Positions 24,917 through 31,972 of a stretch of DNA of 32,259 nucleotides are shown here, piece after piece (position 1 is the stretch's first letter; the number at the start of each line of letters is the position of its first letter). Source of the stretch: Ignavibacteriales bacterium. Lineage in GTDB: Bacteria > Bacteroidota > Ignavibacteria > UBA10030 > SZUA-254. The notes beneath the pieces are model-generated. The model was not told where the DNA came from and did no database searches. It was given only the letters and a program-made list of their open reading frames with translations. Location of the stretch: NCBI GenBank assembly GCA_016218025.1, contig JACRFD010000047.1:1-32259 (forward strand), written 5' to 3'. Made by a program: the position numbers and the translations under genes.

Positions 24917-26557
24917 ATGCCTGTTCAATACTACACACTTGCGGCTCTCTGCCACGAAATAACTCCAGTTTTATGCGGTTCTATCATCCGGTCTGTTTTC
25001 ACTCAGCAAAAAGGTGAACTCATAATAGATACAAAATCTCAGTCGGGTGAGATTTCCATTCACATATCTGTGACACCGCGAATAAATTATTTATTTATAA
25101 AAAACGAGATATCCCGCGCACGAAAAAATTCTGTTGATCTGTTCCGGCAATCTATTGATGCAAAAATTGATGAAATAAAAATTCATCCTTCCGATAGAAT
25201 TATTTTTATGAAATTAGATACTGGAAAACGGTTTGTTTTTCAGTTATATAATACTGCCGCGGGGAATATTTATTTTATCGATGAAAATAATAATATTCTT
25301 GATGCATTTAAAAATTCCGATGTTCATTCCGATAAACAATTGGCACTCGCTCAGCCGGTTACTGAGCAGGAAATTGATTATTCAAAGTTTATAAACTTAG
25401 GAAATAATCCCGTTCATTCTATCCTCAGAAAATTATATCCGCTGCTCGGTTTTAATTATATTAATGAAGTTTTGTTTAGGTGTTCTATCGATGCAAATGC
25501 AGATTCGATTTCCTTGCAAAAAAACGATTTTGAAAAACTGAAAAAAGAGATTCGCAAACTGATTACTTTTTTCGAAAAACCGGTTATTAGAATTTATAAC
25601 TCCGGGGATAATCGGAAAATAATTTCGTTGGCTGAATTATTTCACCTGACAAATTCAGATTATACCGAATTCGATACCGTAAATGATGCTGTTTTGAATT
25701 ATATTTCTCACTCAGCTTTTACAAAAAAAATTGAATTTTTTAAGGGTGAATTGATCTCGCGTCTGACCGGCATCAAGCATCAAACAGAACGGGCTATAAA
25801 GAAAGCTTCGTCTGCAATCACTAATGATCCAGAAGAATTCGAGCGAACAGGAAATCTTTTACTTGCAAATCTTTATCTCATTAAAAAGGGAATAAAAGTT
25901 GTCCAATTAGAAGATACTTATCATCCCGGAAATATGGTTTCTGTTGATCTCAAACCCGCTTTGACACCGGTGCAAAACGCGGAAAGGTACTTCATAAAAT
26001 CAAAAACTTTATATCAAAAAAAGATTGACGAGGATAGACGATTAAATGAACTCACTTCACGATTAAAAATTGCAGACGAATTAATAGAAAAGTTTGAATC
26101 AACATCAACAGAAAAAGAAGTTGACAATCTTTTCAAAGAGAACGAAAAGTTATTGCAGGAAATGAATATTACTAAAAATAAAAAAGATGATGAAAGACCC
26201 CCTTTCAGAATATTTCAAGTTGCCGGCGGTTTTGAAGTGTGGGTTGGAAAAAGCAGCGCCAATAACGATCTGCTGACAACAAAATATTGTAAACCCCAAG
26301 ATCTTTGGTTCCATGTCCGCGGGGCAGGCGGCTCACACACGGTTTTAAAAATACCGCGCGATACCAAGAACGTGCCGCGGGAATCTATCAAACAGGCAGC
26401 AAGTATAGCCGCTTATTACAGTAAGATGCGAAATGCATCGAATGTTCCTGTTGCATATTGTGAGAGAAAATATGTCCGTAAACCGAAAGGGGTGCCGGAG
26501 GGAACTGTTTATTTAGATCGCGAAGAGGTGGTTTTCGTGTCCCCAAGGCTTCCTTGA
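24917..26557 (+). CDS. rqcH: NFACT-family RNA-binding protein, RqcH-like
   Basis: Proteins of this family bind stalled 50S-peptidyl-tRNA complexes; RqcH adds C-terminal alanine tails to stuck peptides in ribosome rescue. The 546-residue protein has the NFACT-N domain (start YYTLAALCHEITPVLCGS), with the Asp-Arg pair that RqcH needs for tRNA recruitment at D93-R94 (IHPSDRIIFMKL). A helix-hairpin-helix/coiled-coil middle follows (LINRKELISRL-like, then VSVDLKPALTPVQNAERYF at about 350). The C-terminal NFACT-R domain has KPQDLWFHVRGAGGSHTVLK. The protein is also annotated as fibronectin-binding protein A in some organisms. It is the first gene of the plus-strand block and has a promoter-like element just upstream. 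Confidence 0.93.
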   Translation: MPVQYYTLAALCHEITPVLCGSIIRSVFTQQKGELIIDTKSQSGEISIHISVTPRINYLFIKNEISRARKNSVDLFRQSIDAKIDEIKIHPSDRIIFMKLDTGKRFVFQLYNTAAGNIYFIDENNNILDAFKNSDVHSDKQLALAQPVTEQEIDYSKFINLGNNPVHSILRKLYPLLGFNYINEVLFRCSIDANADSISLQKNDFEKLKKEIRKLITFFEKPVIRIYNSGDNRKIISLAELFHLTNSDYTEFDTVNDAVLNYISHSAFTKKIEFFKGELISRLTGIKHQTERAIKKASSAITNDPEEFERTGNLLLANLYLIKKGIKVVQLEDTYHPGNMVSVDLKPALTPVQNAERYFIKSKTLYQKKIDEDRRLNELTSRLKIADELIEKFESTSTEKEVDNLFKENEKLLQEMNITKNKKDDERPPFRIFQVAGGFEVWVGKSSANNDLLTTKYCKPQDLWFHVRGAGGSHTVLKIPRDTKNVPRESIKQAASIAAYYSKMRNASNVPVAYCERKYVRKPKGVPEGTVYLDREEVVFVSPRLP

Positions 26558-26631
26558 AAATCCCAAAAAATCTTCGTATAATCAATACACCCTGCATCTT
26601 TATCCACAATTGATTAATGAAAGGAATATAT

Positions 26632-27282
26632 ATGAGATTTTTTGGCTTTTTCGTTTTGCTAATAATTTTTTCAACACTAACAATATGTCAAACTGATTCA
26701 TTGGCAGACAACGAAGCGGCCCCACCGCCCGATAGAGAGATTTTTCTCTCCGGCGGTATTGCATATACATACTTGCCATACGAATTTTCCAAATACTGGA
26801 GCCCGGGTATGAACGCGGGATTAGGTTTCGGGTTTTCTTTTACACCCGGAGATTATGGTTACAGCAGTTTAATTTTGTTGGCTGATTATTCAAGTTTCGC
26901 ACTTAAAGAATCAGCATACCGCGATGCACAGAAAAATTTTAATCCTAATGCAACAATCTCCGGCGGTAAAACACAAACGATGACGATCACTTTAAATTAC
27001 AAAGGAACTTTATCAACGACCAAAACGAGCATTGCTCCTTATTTCGTCGTCGGTATAGGTTATATGCTGTTCAGATCCGATAGCGTGCTGGTTAATAACG
27101 TTGGAGTTTCTTCTCTCGAGGGAGATGCAATTTCAAATATAACTTGGTCATTCGCTCTTGGGGTAGAATTTCCCGTCACAAACATGTTTGCCGGATATTT
27201 ACAGGCAAAATCGGTTATTGGTGCATTCGATAGACCCCGGCAATACTTCCCGATCAACGCAGGATTGCGTATAAGATTTTAA
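26632..27282 (+). CDS. Outer-membrane beta-barrel-like protein
   Basis: The 216-residue protein has a signal peptide (MRFFGFFVLLIIFSTLTIC, cleavage after about CQT) and then alternating beta strands typical of an eight-stranded or slightly larger barrel: IFLSGGIAYTYLPY, GLGFGFSFTPGDYGY, IAPYFVVGIGYMLF, WSFALGVEFPV and the terminal INAGLRIRF ending in Phe, as barrels do. I chose the ATG at 26632 over 26617 because AAAGGA lies 7 bases before it and the signal peptide begins there. It resembles outer-membrane protein beta-barrel (OmpA/OMP_b-brl) proteins, but no specific function can be named. It follows the NFACT gene by 74 bases. Confidence 0.8.
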   Translation: MRFFGFFVLLIIFSTLTICQTDSLADNEAAPPPDREIFLSGGIAYTYLPYEFSKYWSPGMNAGLGFGFSFTPGDYGYSSLILLADYSSFALKESAYRDAQKNFNPNATISGGKTQTMTITLNYKGTLSTTKTSIAPYFVVGIGYMLFRSDSVLVNNVGVSSLEGDAISNITWSFALGVEFPVTNMFAGYLQAKSVIGAFDRPRQYFPINAGLRIRF

Positions 27283-27310
27283 GTAACAGATTTTTTTCAT
27301 TGCAAATTAG

Positions 27311-27452
27311 GGGGCTGACCAATAAGTTTGTTTTCTCGTTACATCCCCTCTCGACAACGTCGTGACGGGACACTCGAAAACCAGCACAGTAGCAGGTTCT
27401 CGAGTTCATAGTTTCATCATAGAGTATCGAGAGAACCTTTTTAGTCAGCCTC
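27311..27452. mobile_element. MITE-like element with terminal inverted repeats
   Basis: The 142-bp segment begins GGGGCTGACCAATAAG (27311-27326) and ends CTTTTTAGTCAGCCTC (27437-27452). The reverse complement of the right end matches the left end at 13 of 16 bases. No open reading frame of note is inside. An internal hairpin is formed by GGTTCTCGA (27395-27403) and TCGAGAGAACC (27427-27437, two extra bases). Ends of this GGCTGAC type resemble those of some insertion sequences (IS1182-like ends read GAGGCTGTC). It lies between the barrel gene and sixA. No clear target-site duplication is seen, so an old insertion or a structured RNA remains possible. Confidence 0.6.
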
Positions 27453-27473
27453 TTTTTTATTTTATGAGGTGAG

Positions 27474-27950
27474 ATGAGATTAATTTTATTAAGACATGGT
27501 GATGCTCAGCCTGCGATGTATGATGCCGAGAGAACATTGTCGGAATTAGGCGAGGAGCAGGCAAATCAAGCCGCACAAACTTTGCTGCGTTTAAAGCTTA
27601 ATCCGGAAATTATTATCTGCAGTCCGTTGATCAGGGCACAACAAACTGCTGAAAAAATATTTAAGGTGTTTAAGAATGCGGAGATGGAAACATCGGAGCA
27701 TTTAACTCCCACTTCAGACCACAGACATATAATTGAAATACTCCGAAGAATCAAACCGGACACGGTTTTGCTTGTGGGTCACGAACCCCACCTCAGCTTG
27801 CTTATGTCTATTCTAACAACTGGATCGAGAGCGGGCAGATTCGAAATATCGAAATGCGGAATTGCGGTTTTAGAAAGTAAAGATACAATGCGTAATGGAA
27901 ATTTCGCGCTTCGTTTATTGATTCAATCTGAGCAATTCAGAACATTATAA
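27474..27950 (+). CDS. sixA: SixA-type phosphohistidine phosphatase
   Basis: The 158-residue protein belongs to the histidine phosphatase superfamily. The catalytic RHG motif is LLRHGDAQP (H8), and the second active-site histidine is in LLVGHEPHLSLLM. It has the short form and the ICSPLIRAQQTAEKIF block typical of SixA, which in E. coli removes phosphate from histidine-containing phosphotransfer proteins such as ArcB. The substrate here is not known; the orphan response regulator at 18799 is too far away to imply a link. GAGGT lies 4 bases before the ATG. It stands alone between the MITE-like element and a 380-base non-coding stretch. Confidence 0.9.
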   Translation: MRLILLRHGDAQPAMYDAERTLSELGEEQANQAAQTLLRLKLNPEIIICSPLIRAQQTAEKIFKVFKNAEMETSEHLTPTSDHRHIIEILRRIKPDTVLLVGHEPHLSLLMSILTTGSRAGRFEISKCGIAVLESKDTMRNGNFALRLLIQSEQFRTL

Positions 27951-28071
27951 TAATGGATTTTTTGGGAGAGAGGTGAATATAAATCCAAGATTTTTCCTTT
28001 TTATATAAAAAGTACGATTTTTAGTGTGGTTAATTGATTTTAAAAAACATAAAAATATTTTATGATTTTTG

Positions 28072-28100
28072 TTGACATATATTTTAAATTTATATATATT
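28072..28100 (+). promoter_or_regulatory. Near-consensus promoter upstream of the T9SS cargo gene
   Basis: TTGACA (28072-28077), a 17-base spacer and TATATT (28095-28100) match the sigma-70-type pattern closely; the TTG-to-TA spacing of 20 also fits the Bacteroidetes-type pattern. Transcription would start near 28107, so the CTACY repeat and the small ORF would both lie in the mRNA leader of the gene at 28334. Confidence 0.6.
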
Positions 28101-28129
28101 AACAAAAATACCTGAGGCGGTAGGGCGGG

Positions 28130-28164
28130 CTACTCTACTCTACCCTACTCTACCCTACTCTACT
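28130..28164 (+). repeat. Pentanucleotide microsatellite, seven CTACY units
   Basis: Seven consecutive 5-base units read CTACT CTACT CTACC CTACT, then CTACC CTACT CTACT. The pattern is bounded by a GC-rich lead (GGGCGGG) and CCCGGG. It lies about 25 bases downstream of the predicted transcription start. The units are not multiples of three, so length changes would shift any reading frame crossing it. Confidence 0.85.
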
Positions 28165-28209
28165 CCCGGGATGTTATTGGTGTTTCATAATTTATTTGGA
28201 AGGAATACA

Positions 28210-28329
28210 ATGAGAAGTGCCGACATACAAGTTTTTAATTATCAATTCACAATTACAAATTCTGTGATTGCGTTCCCAACCTTTTATCTGAGTAAAACTA
28301 TTCCGTCTTTTATAAAAATATTGAAGTAA
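28210..28329 (+). CDS. Possible small 39-residue protein upstream of the T9SS cargo gene
   Basis: GGAAGGA (28198-28204) lies 5 bases before an ATG that opens a 39-codon frame, beginning MRSADIQVFNYQF and ending in a hydrophobic-basic stretch IPSFIKILK. It stops 4 bases before the start of the Asp-box gene at 28334, an arrangement that could couple their translation. The coding evidence is only the ribosome binding site and the spacing. The AATTATCAATTCACAATT stretch is low-complexity, so it may not be a real gene. Confidence 0.25.
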   Translation: MRSADIQVFNYQFTITNSVIAFPTFYLSKTIPSFIKILK

Positions 28330-28333
28330 TAAA

Positions 28334-29806
28334 ATGAAAATATTTATCGTTTTCTCTATATTTATTTTTCTATTTTCAGATAGTAATGCACAAACCGATA
28401 GTTGTGCTATTCAATGGGAACCACCCATTCAAATATCGAATAGTAGCTGTGACTCATATTCACCTCAAATAATTGTTATAGGCGATACCATTCACATTTT
28501 TTGGACGGGAGCTTACACCACCGGATGTGATCCCTCTGATTTAGATTCCCAATATTCTTACAGCTTTGATGGAGGTAGAACGTTTTCTATACATCGGCAG
28601 CTAATTCACCCTGACAGTACTGGTGGAGGTCACTTAACCTCAGCGTCAGGGAAAAACCTATATCTGTATTATCTTGCTCGCGTAGATTCTCCGCTTTGGT
28701 GGGCATGTGCAATCCTTCGCTCAACGGATGCCGGTGTTACCTGGGAACGCCGACAAGTATTGGGAGATTATTCCACGTTTTCCATCGCATCGATGGATTC
28801 CCTTGTATTTTTATATGTTGACGATTCCAGCCGAGATACACTTTACAGCGCAATATTAGCAAGCAGTGATAATGGAAGCACGTGGGGCTTCCGCTGTAAA
28901 AGACTTCCGTTTGCACATCAAACAAATCCAAAAGGTTTGATTGCAACAAAAACGGGATTGCATATGGTATTTGCCGATTATTTTCAAGCGGGCGATATCG
29001 GTTACGCTGAAATAGTTTACTTACATAGCACCGATTTGGGTTTTACCTGGTCTGATCCTCAAATATTATCAACAAAAGATAGTATTATTTCACAGCTTCC
29101 AGCGATTGGTGGAGATGATAATGGAAATCTTTATTCAATTTGGAATGATGGTAAATATGGGGGAGAATGGGCTGGCACAATTATAATGCGACGTTCAACG
29201 GATAATGGTATAACATGGCTTCCAGAACAAATCATGTCTCCGCTGGCAACTGCTGTATATTGTGATGTGGCCGTTGAAGATTCAACTGTTGTTGTTACGT
29301 GGGAAACAGATTCGACTTATGCTTGGTACATCCATACACGAATGAGTAAAGATTTTGGGAATAATTGGTGTCCTATTATTCAATCTGCTTCTTTGAGCCG
29401 AAGAACGGGAGATCCGGTTGCTTCAATATCAAACGACATTATTCATCTCGCATGGGATAATGATATTAATTCTAGATCGCAGATTTTTTATCAAAGTTCT
29501 AATTTGATTACAAATACAGCAACTGAAAAACACCCATCACCGCAAAATTTCTCGTTACATCAAAATTTCCCAAACCCCCTTAATTCAAGTACAAGGATAA
29601 AATATAAATTGCCACAAGAGGATTATGTTCGTATTGAAATCTTTGATATCTTTGGCAGAACTAACGAGACCTTAATTAACCAAAAACAACCAGCAGGTGA
29701 ATTCGAAATAGAATGGAAAGCAGATAATAAAGCAAGTGGTATTTACTTTTATAGGATAATCACCAGTAAGTATACCGAAACAAAAAAACTTTTGCTAATC
29801 AGATAA
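28334..29806 (+). CDS. Secreted Asp-box (BNR) beta-propeller protein with T9SS sorting domain
   Basis: The 490-residue protein has a signal peptide (MKIFIVFSIFIFLFSDSNA, cleavage before QTD). At least six Asp-box-like motifs follow: SFDGGRTF, STDAGVTW, SSDNGSTW, STDLGFTW, STDNGITW and SKDFGNNW. These turns mark sialidase-type six-bladed propellers; no sialidase Arg triad can be read, so glycosidase activity is not claimed. The last ~85 residues are a type A T9SS C-terminal sorting domain: FSLHQNFPNPLNSSTRIKY, YVRIEIFDIFGR, AGEFEIEWKADN and GIYFYRI, ending KKLLLIR. It should cross the outer membrane through T9SS and be released or anchored at the surface. A strong promoter and a CTACY repeat precede it. 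The start has GAAGTAA upstream, not a strong ribosome binding site. Confidence 0.88.
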   Translation: MKIFIVFSIFIFLFSDSNAQTDSCAIQWEPPIQISNSSCDSYSPQIIVIGDTIHIFWTGAYTTGCDPSDLDSQYSYSFDGGRTFSIHRQLIHPDSTGGGHLTSASGKNLYLYYLARVDSPLWWACAILRSTDAGVTWERRQVLGDYSTFSIASMDSLVFLYVDDSSRDTLYSAILASSDNGSTWGFRCKRLPFAHQTNPKGLIATKTGLHMVFADYFQAGDIGYAEIVYLHSTDLGFTWSDPQILSTKDSIISQLPAIGGDDNGNLYSIWNDGKYGGEWAGTIIMRRSTDNGITWLPEQIMSPLATAVYCDVAVEDSTVVVTWETDSTYAWYIHTRMSKDFGNNWCPIIQSASLSRRTGDPVASISNDIIHLAWDNDINSRSQIFYQSSNLITNTATEKHPSPQNFSLHQNFPNPLNSSTRIKYKLPQEDYVRIEIFDIFGRTNETLINQKQPAGEFEIEWKADNKASGIYFYRIITSKYTETKKLLLIR

Positions 29807-29864
29807 GGTTTTAATGATCACTGATCGCTCACCACCCAAAATAAATTTTACTGTTTAAAATTAC

Positions 29865-29941
29865 AGCCCTCTTCGGGCTTGTTCCGGTTGAAATATCTCA
29901 GGCACGAGAATCATTCAAGGAATTAGTTTCCTTGGAGGGCT
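29865..29941 (+). terminator. Structured intergenic region: short terminator-like hairpin with alternative pairing
   Basis: AGCCC (29865-29869), loop TCTTC and GGGCT (29875-29879) form a small hairpin followed by TGTT, 58 bases after the first Asp-box gene; it may be a weak terminator. The same left arm, AGCCCTC (29865-29871), can instead pair with GAGGGCT (29935-29941). That would enclose a second hairpin, CAAGGAA (29916-29922) with TTCCTTG (29928-29934). The two foldings exclude each other. The region ends 66 bases before the next start codon. Confidence 0.4.
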
Positions 29942-30007
29942 ACTTGCTTTTATTATACAATTTTAAATTCACTGAAACAAAAAATATATCATTTTAGGAG
30001 TATTAAT

Positions 30008-31882
30008 ATGAATAAGAAATTTTCGATACTGATAAGGATTTTCTTAATCTTGCTCGTAACCACAATTGTCAATTGTGTAATGAATGCTCAAACGTGGCAA
30101 TATTTAGGACCTCAATATTCTGTAAATGTTACATCGGGGTTTGCGGTTGGGTATACAGGTGGAACACGAACCCTTTACCTTGCGGCTAAGCAAGATGCTG
30201 TTATGGAATCATCAGGAAGCACAATCAGTTGGATAAAAAAACCATTCAGTTATCCTGATTTTGTGGTGTGCGAATCCAACAATCCATCGACCGTTTATTC
30301 TGGATTAACAAGTTCTACATCAGGCGGTGTTTGGAAAAGTACCGACGGAGGCAACAATTGGATTTCAAAAAATGTTGGATTAACAAACCTTGAGACAACA
30401 ACGCTTACAATTTCACCCACCGACAATAATTATCTTTATCTTGGAGCACAATATATAATACCGCTTGGTGAAGCAGTCACTATGAACACTCCTCCTTCGT
30501 TATTCGCAAGTATGGATGGGGGCGAGAGTTGGAATCGCGTTTCAAATTTCCCAGTTGGTGATATATTGATATCAGATATAATTTTTGATCCGAATAATAC
30601 ATCAATAAGATATGTCTCCTCGAGAAGAGCCCTGCGAGGTGTCAGGAGATCCGATAATTCTGGAGGTAGTTGGTTATCGAAAATTTCCGGTATGGATAAT
30701 ATCAATATAACTGCTCTTGCTATTACACCTCAAAATACGAGCATATTATATGCTGGTACAGATGGTAATCCGTCACGCATATATAAAACAACAGATAAAG
30801 GCGATAACTGGGTTGTAACATCTGCAAACAGTGGTATAATAAATGATCTCAAGGTGGATACTTTCTCACCTTCAACTATTTACGCCGCAACTTCTCTTGG
30901 TGTTCTAAAAAGTATTAACTCGGGAATATCGTGGTCATTAGTTAATACAGGTCTCGCAGACCTTGATATCAGAACAATTGCAATTGATCCTAACACGGCA
31001 AACCTTATTTACATAGGAACAACATCAAAATTTTATTACAGCACGAATGCTGGATCAACCTGGATCGATGCCGGAGCTGATATTGTTACTTCTGGCGGTG
31101 TAGCAGTATACAACGATGATGTTTATTCGATTGCCGGTACTAAAACAAAAATTCTCGCAAGTAAATTAGTTTCGGGTTCAACATCTTGGCAAATTACTGC
31201 CACCCAGAATATTAATAATGACAGAACTTACTATTTTCTGGCAAAAGATTTGGCCATGGATCCAACAAATCCGAACAAGCTTTATGCGGCAGGTAAATAT
31301 GTTTTAGCAACTACTGGCAACGAATATTATGGACCCAAAGTTATAAGCAGTGTCGACGGTGGAACAAGTTGGTCGTTGAAATATGGACATGCATGGCTCA
31401 GCGATCCAAACGCATCGGCAAATGATATCGAGATAGATCCGAACCTTTCCTCAAAATTATTCATCGCCACACATTATGGAAATTCAACAACTTGGCCGCC
31501 GCAGACGTATTCTACAAACAGCGGAGATACATGGATAAGCCCATTTAGGTATTCCGGAGAAAATAACTTTTCGATAAGGTTTGATAAAAGTAGCGGTACA
31601 ACAGGAACTCCATCTCTTAAAGTTTATTCAGGCGGTGGGACTGGTAATCTCGATTTATTGCCAAATTTTAATTATTCAATTGATGGCGGATTATATTTTA
31701 ATTCAGTGAACCCACCAGTAAATCTTCCAACACAACTAATAATTTCTGGTTTGGCAATAGATCCAAATAATCCTTCGACAATTTATGCAGGTTTGAGGGG
31801 GGAAGCAAAGGGAACCATGGGATGCGGATTATATAAATCAACTGATTGTGGATTTTCATGGCAAGCTACATCTCTTGTGTAA
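30008..31882 (+). CDS. Secreted Asp-box beta-propeller protein, 3' end probably lost to an insertion sequence
   Basis: The 624-residue protein has a signal peptide (hydrophobic IFLILLVTTIVNCVMNA, cleavage before QTW). Repeated Asp-box turns follow: STDGGNNW, SMDGGESW, TTDKGDNW, SINSGISW, STNAGSTW, SVDGGTSW, STNSGDTW and a last STDCGFSW. Between them runs a repeat of the form DPNNPSTIYAG, as in VPS10/xyloglucanase-like propellers. AGGAG lies 7 bases before the ATG. The protein ends SWQATSLV in the middle of a blade, and it has no T9SS sorting domain, unlike its neighbour at 28334. The TAA stop lies at the boundary of the ISNCY-like element. I infer that the gene once continued by a blade remainder plus an ~80-residue sorting domain, so export or anchoring is likely lost. 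Confidence 0.85.
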   Translation: MNKKFSILIRIFLILLVTTIVNCVMNAQTWQYLGPQYSVNVTSGFAVGYTGGTRTLYLAAKQDAVMESSGSTISWIKKPFSYPDFVVCESNNPSTVYSGLTSSTSGGVWKSTDGGNNWISKNVGLTNLETTTLTISPTDNNYLYLGAQYIIPLGEAVTMNTPPSLFASMDGGESWNRVSNFPVGDILISDIIFDPNNTSIRYVSSRRALRGVRRSDNSGGSWLSKISGMDNINITALAITPQNTSILYAGTDGNPSRIYKTTDKGDNWVVTSANSGIINDLKVDTFSPSTIYAATSLGVLKSINSGISWSLVNTGLADLDIRTIAIDPNTANLIYIGTTSKFYYSTNAGSTWIDAGADIVTSGGVAVYNDDVYSIAGTKTKILASKLVSGSTSWQITATQNINNDRTYYFLAKDLAMDPTNPNKLYAAGKYVLATTGNEYYGPKVISSVDGGTSWSLKYGHAWLSDPNASANDIEIDPNLSSKLFIATHYGNSTTWPPQTYSTNSGDTWISPFRYSGENNFSIRFDKSSGTTGTPSLKVYSGGGTGNLDLLPNFNYSIDGGLYFNSVNPPVNLPTQLIISGLAIDPNNPSTIYAGLRGEAKGTMGCGLYKSTDCGFSWQATSLV

Positions 31883-31891
31883 TAGCACAAA

Positions 31892-31926
31892 AGAAATGTC
31901 ACGAAACCGACTCGATAGAAATGTCA
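31892..31926 (+). repeat. Direct repeats AGAAATGTCA in the insertion-sequence end
   Basis: AGAAATGTCA occurs at 31892-31901 and again at 31917-31926. The 25-base spacing (about two and a half helical turns) and the position just inside the element end suggest binding sites for the transposase. Confidence 0.6.
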
Positions 31927-31972
31927 GTAAGAGAGAAAATGCGGATAATCCATAAAAAACAGGAGAATCCAA

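Larger units (their letters stand above)
27951..28333. other. AT-rich intergenic region with promoter, microsatellite and possible small gene
   Basis: Between sixA and the first Asp-box gene lie 383 bases. The first ~110 bases are AT-rich with no recognisable feature and no good terminator for sixA. A near-consensus promoter lies at 28072-28100, a seven-unit CTACY repeat at 28130-28164, and a possible small ORF with a strong ribosome binding site at 28210-28329. A long open frame from 28069 has no start codon inside the predicted transcript before the repeat, so I do not call it a gene. Confidence 0.6.

Noticed and set aside
28130..28164. CTACY repeats as a CRISPR array
   Set aside because: Units are 5 bases long and contiguous, with no spacers; no cas gene is in the window.
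28069..28209. Open frame of 86 codons crossing the CTACY repeat
   Set aside because: Its start lies upstream of the predicted transcription start and the repeat would make it frame-unstable. The part from 28210 is the only segment with a ribosome binding site, and it is listed separately with low confidence.
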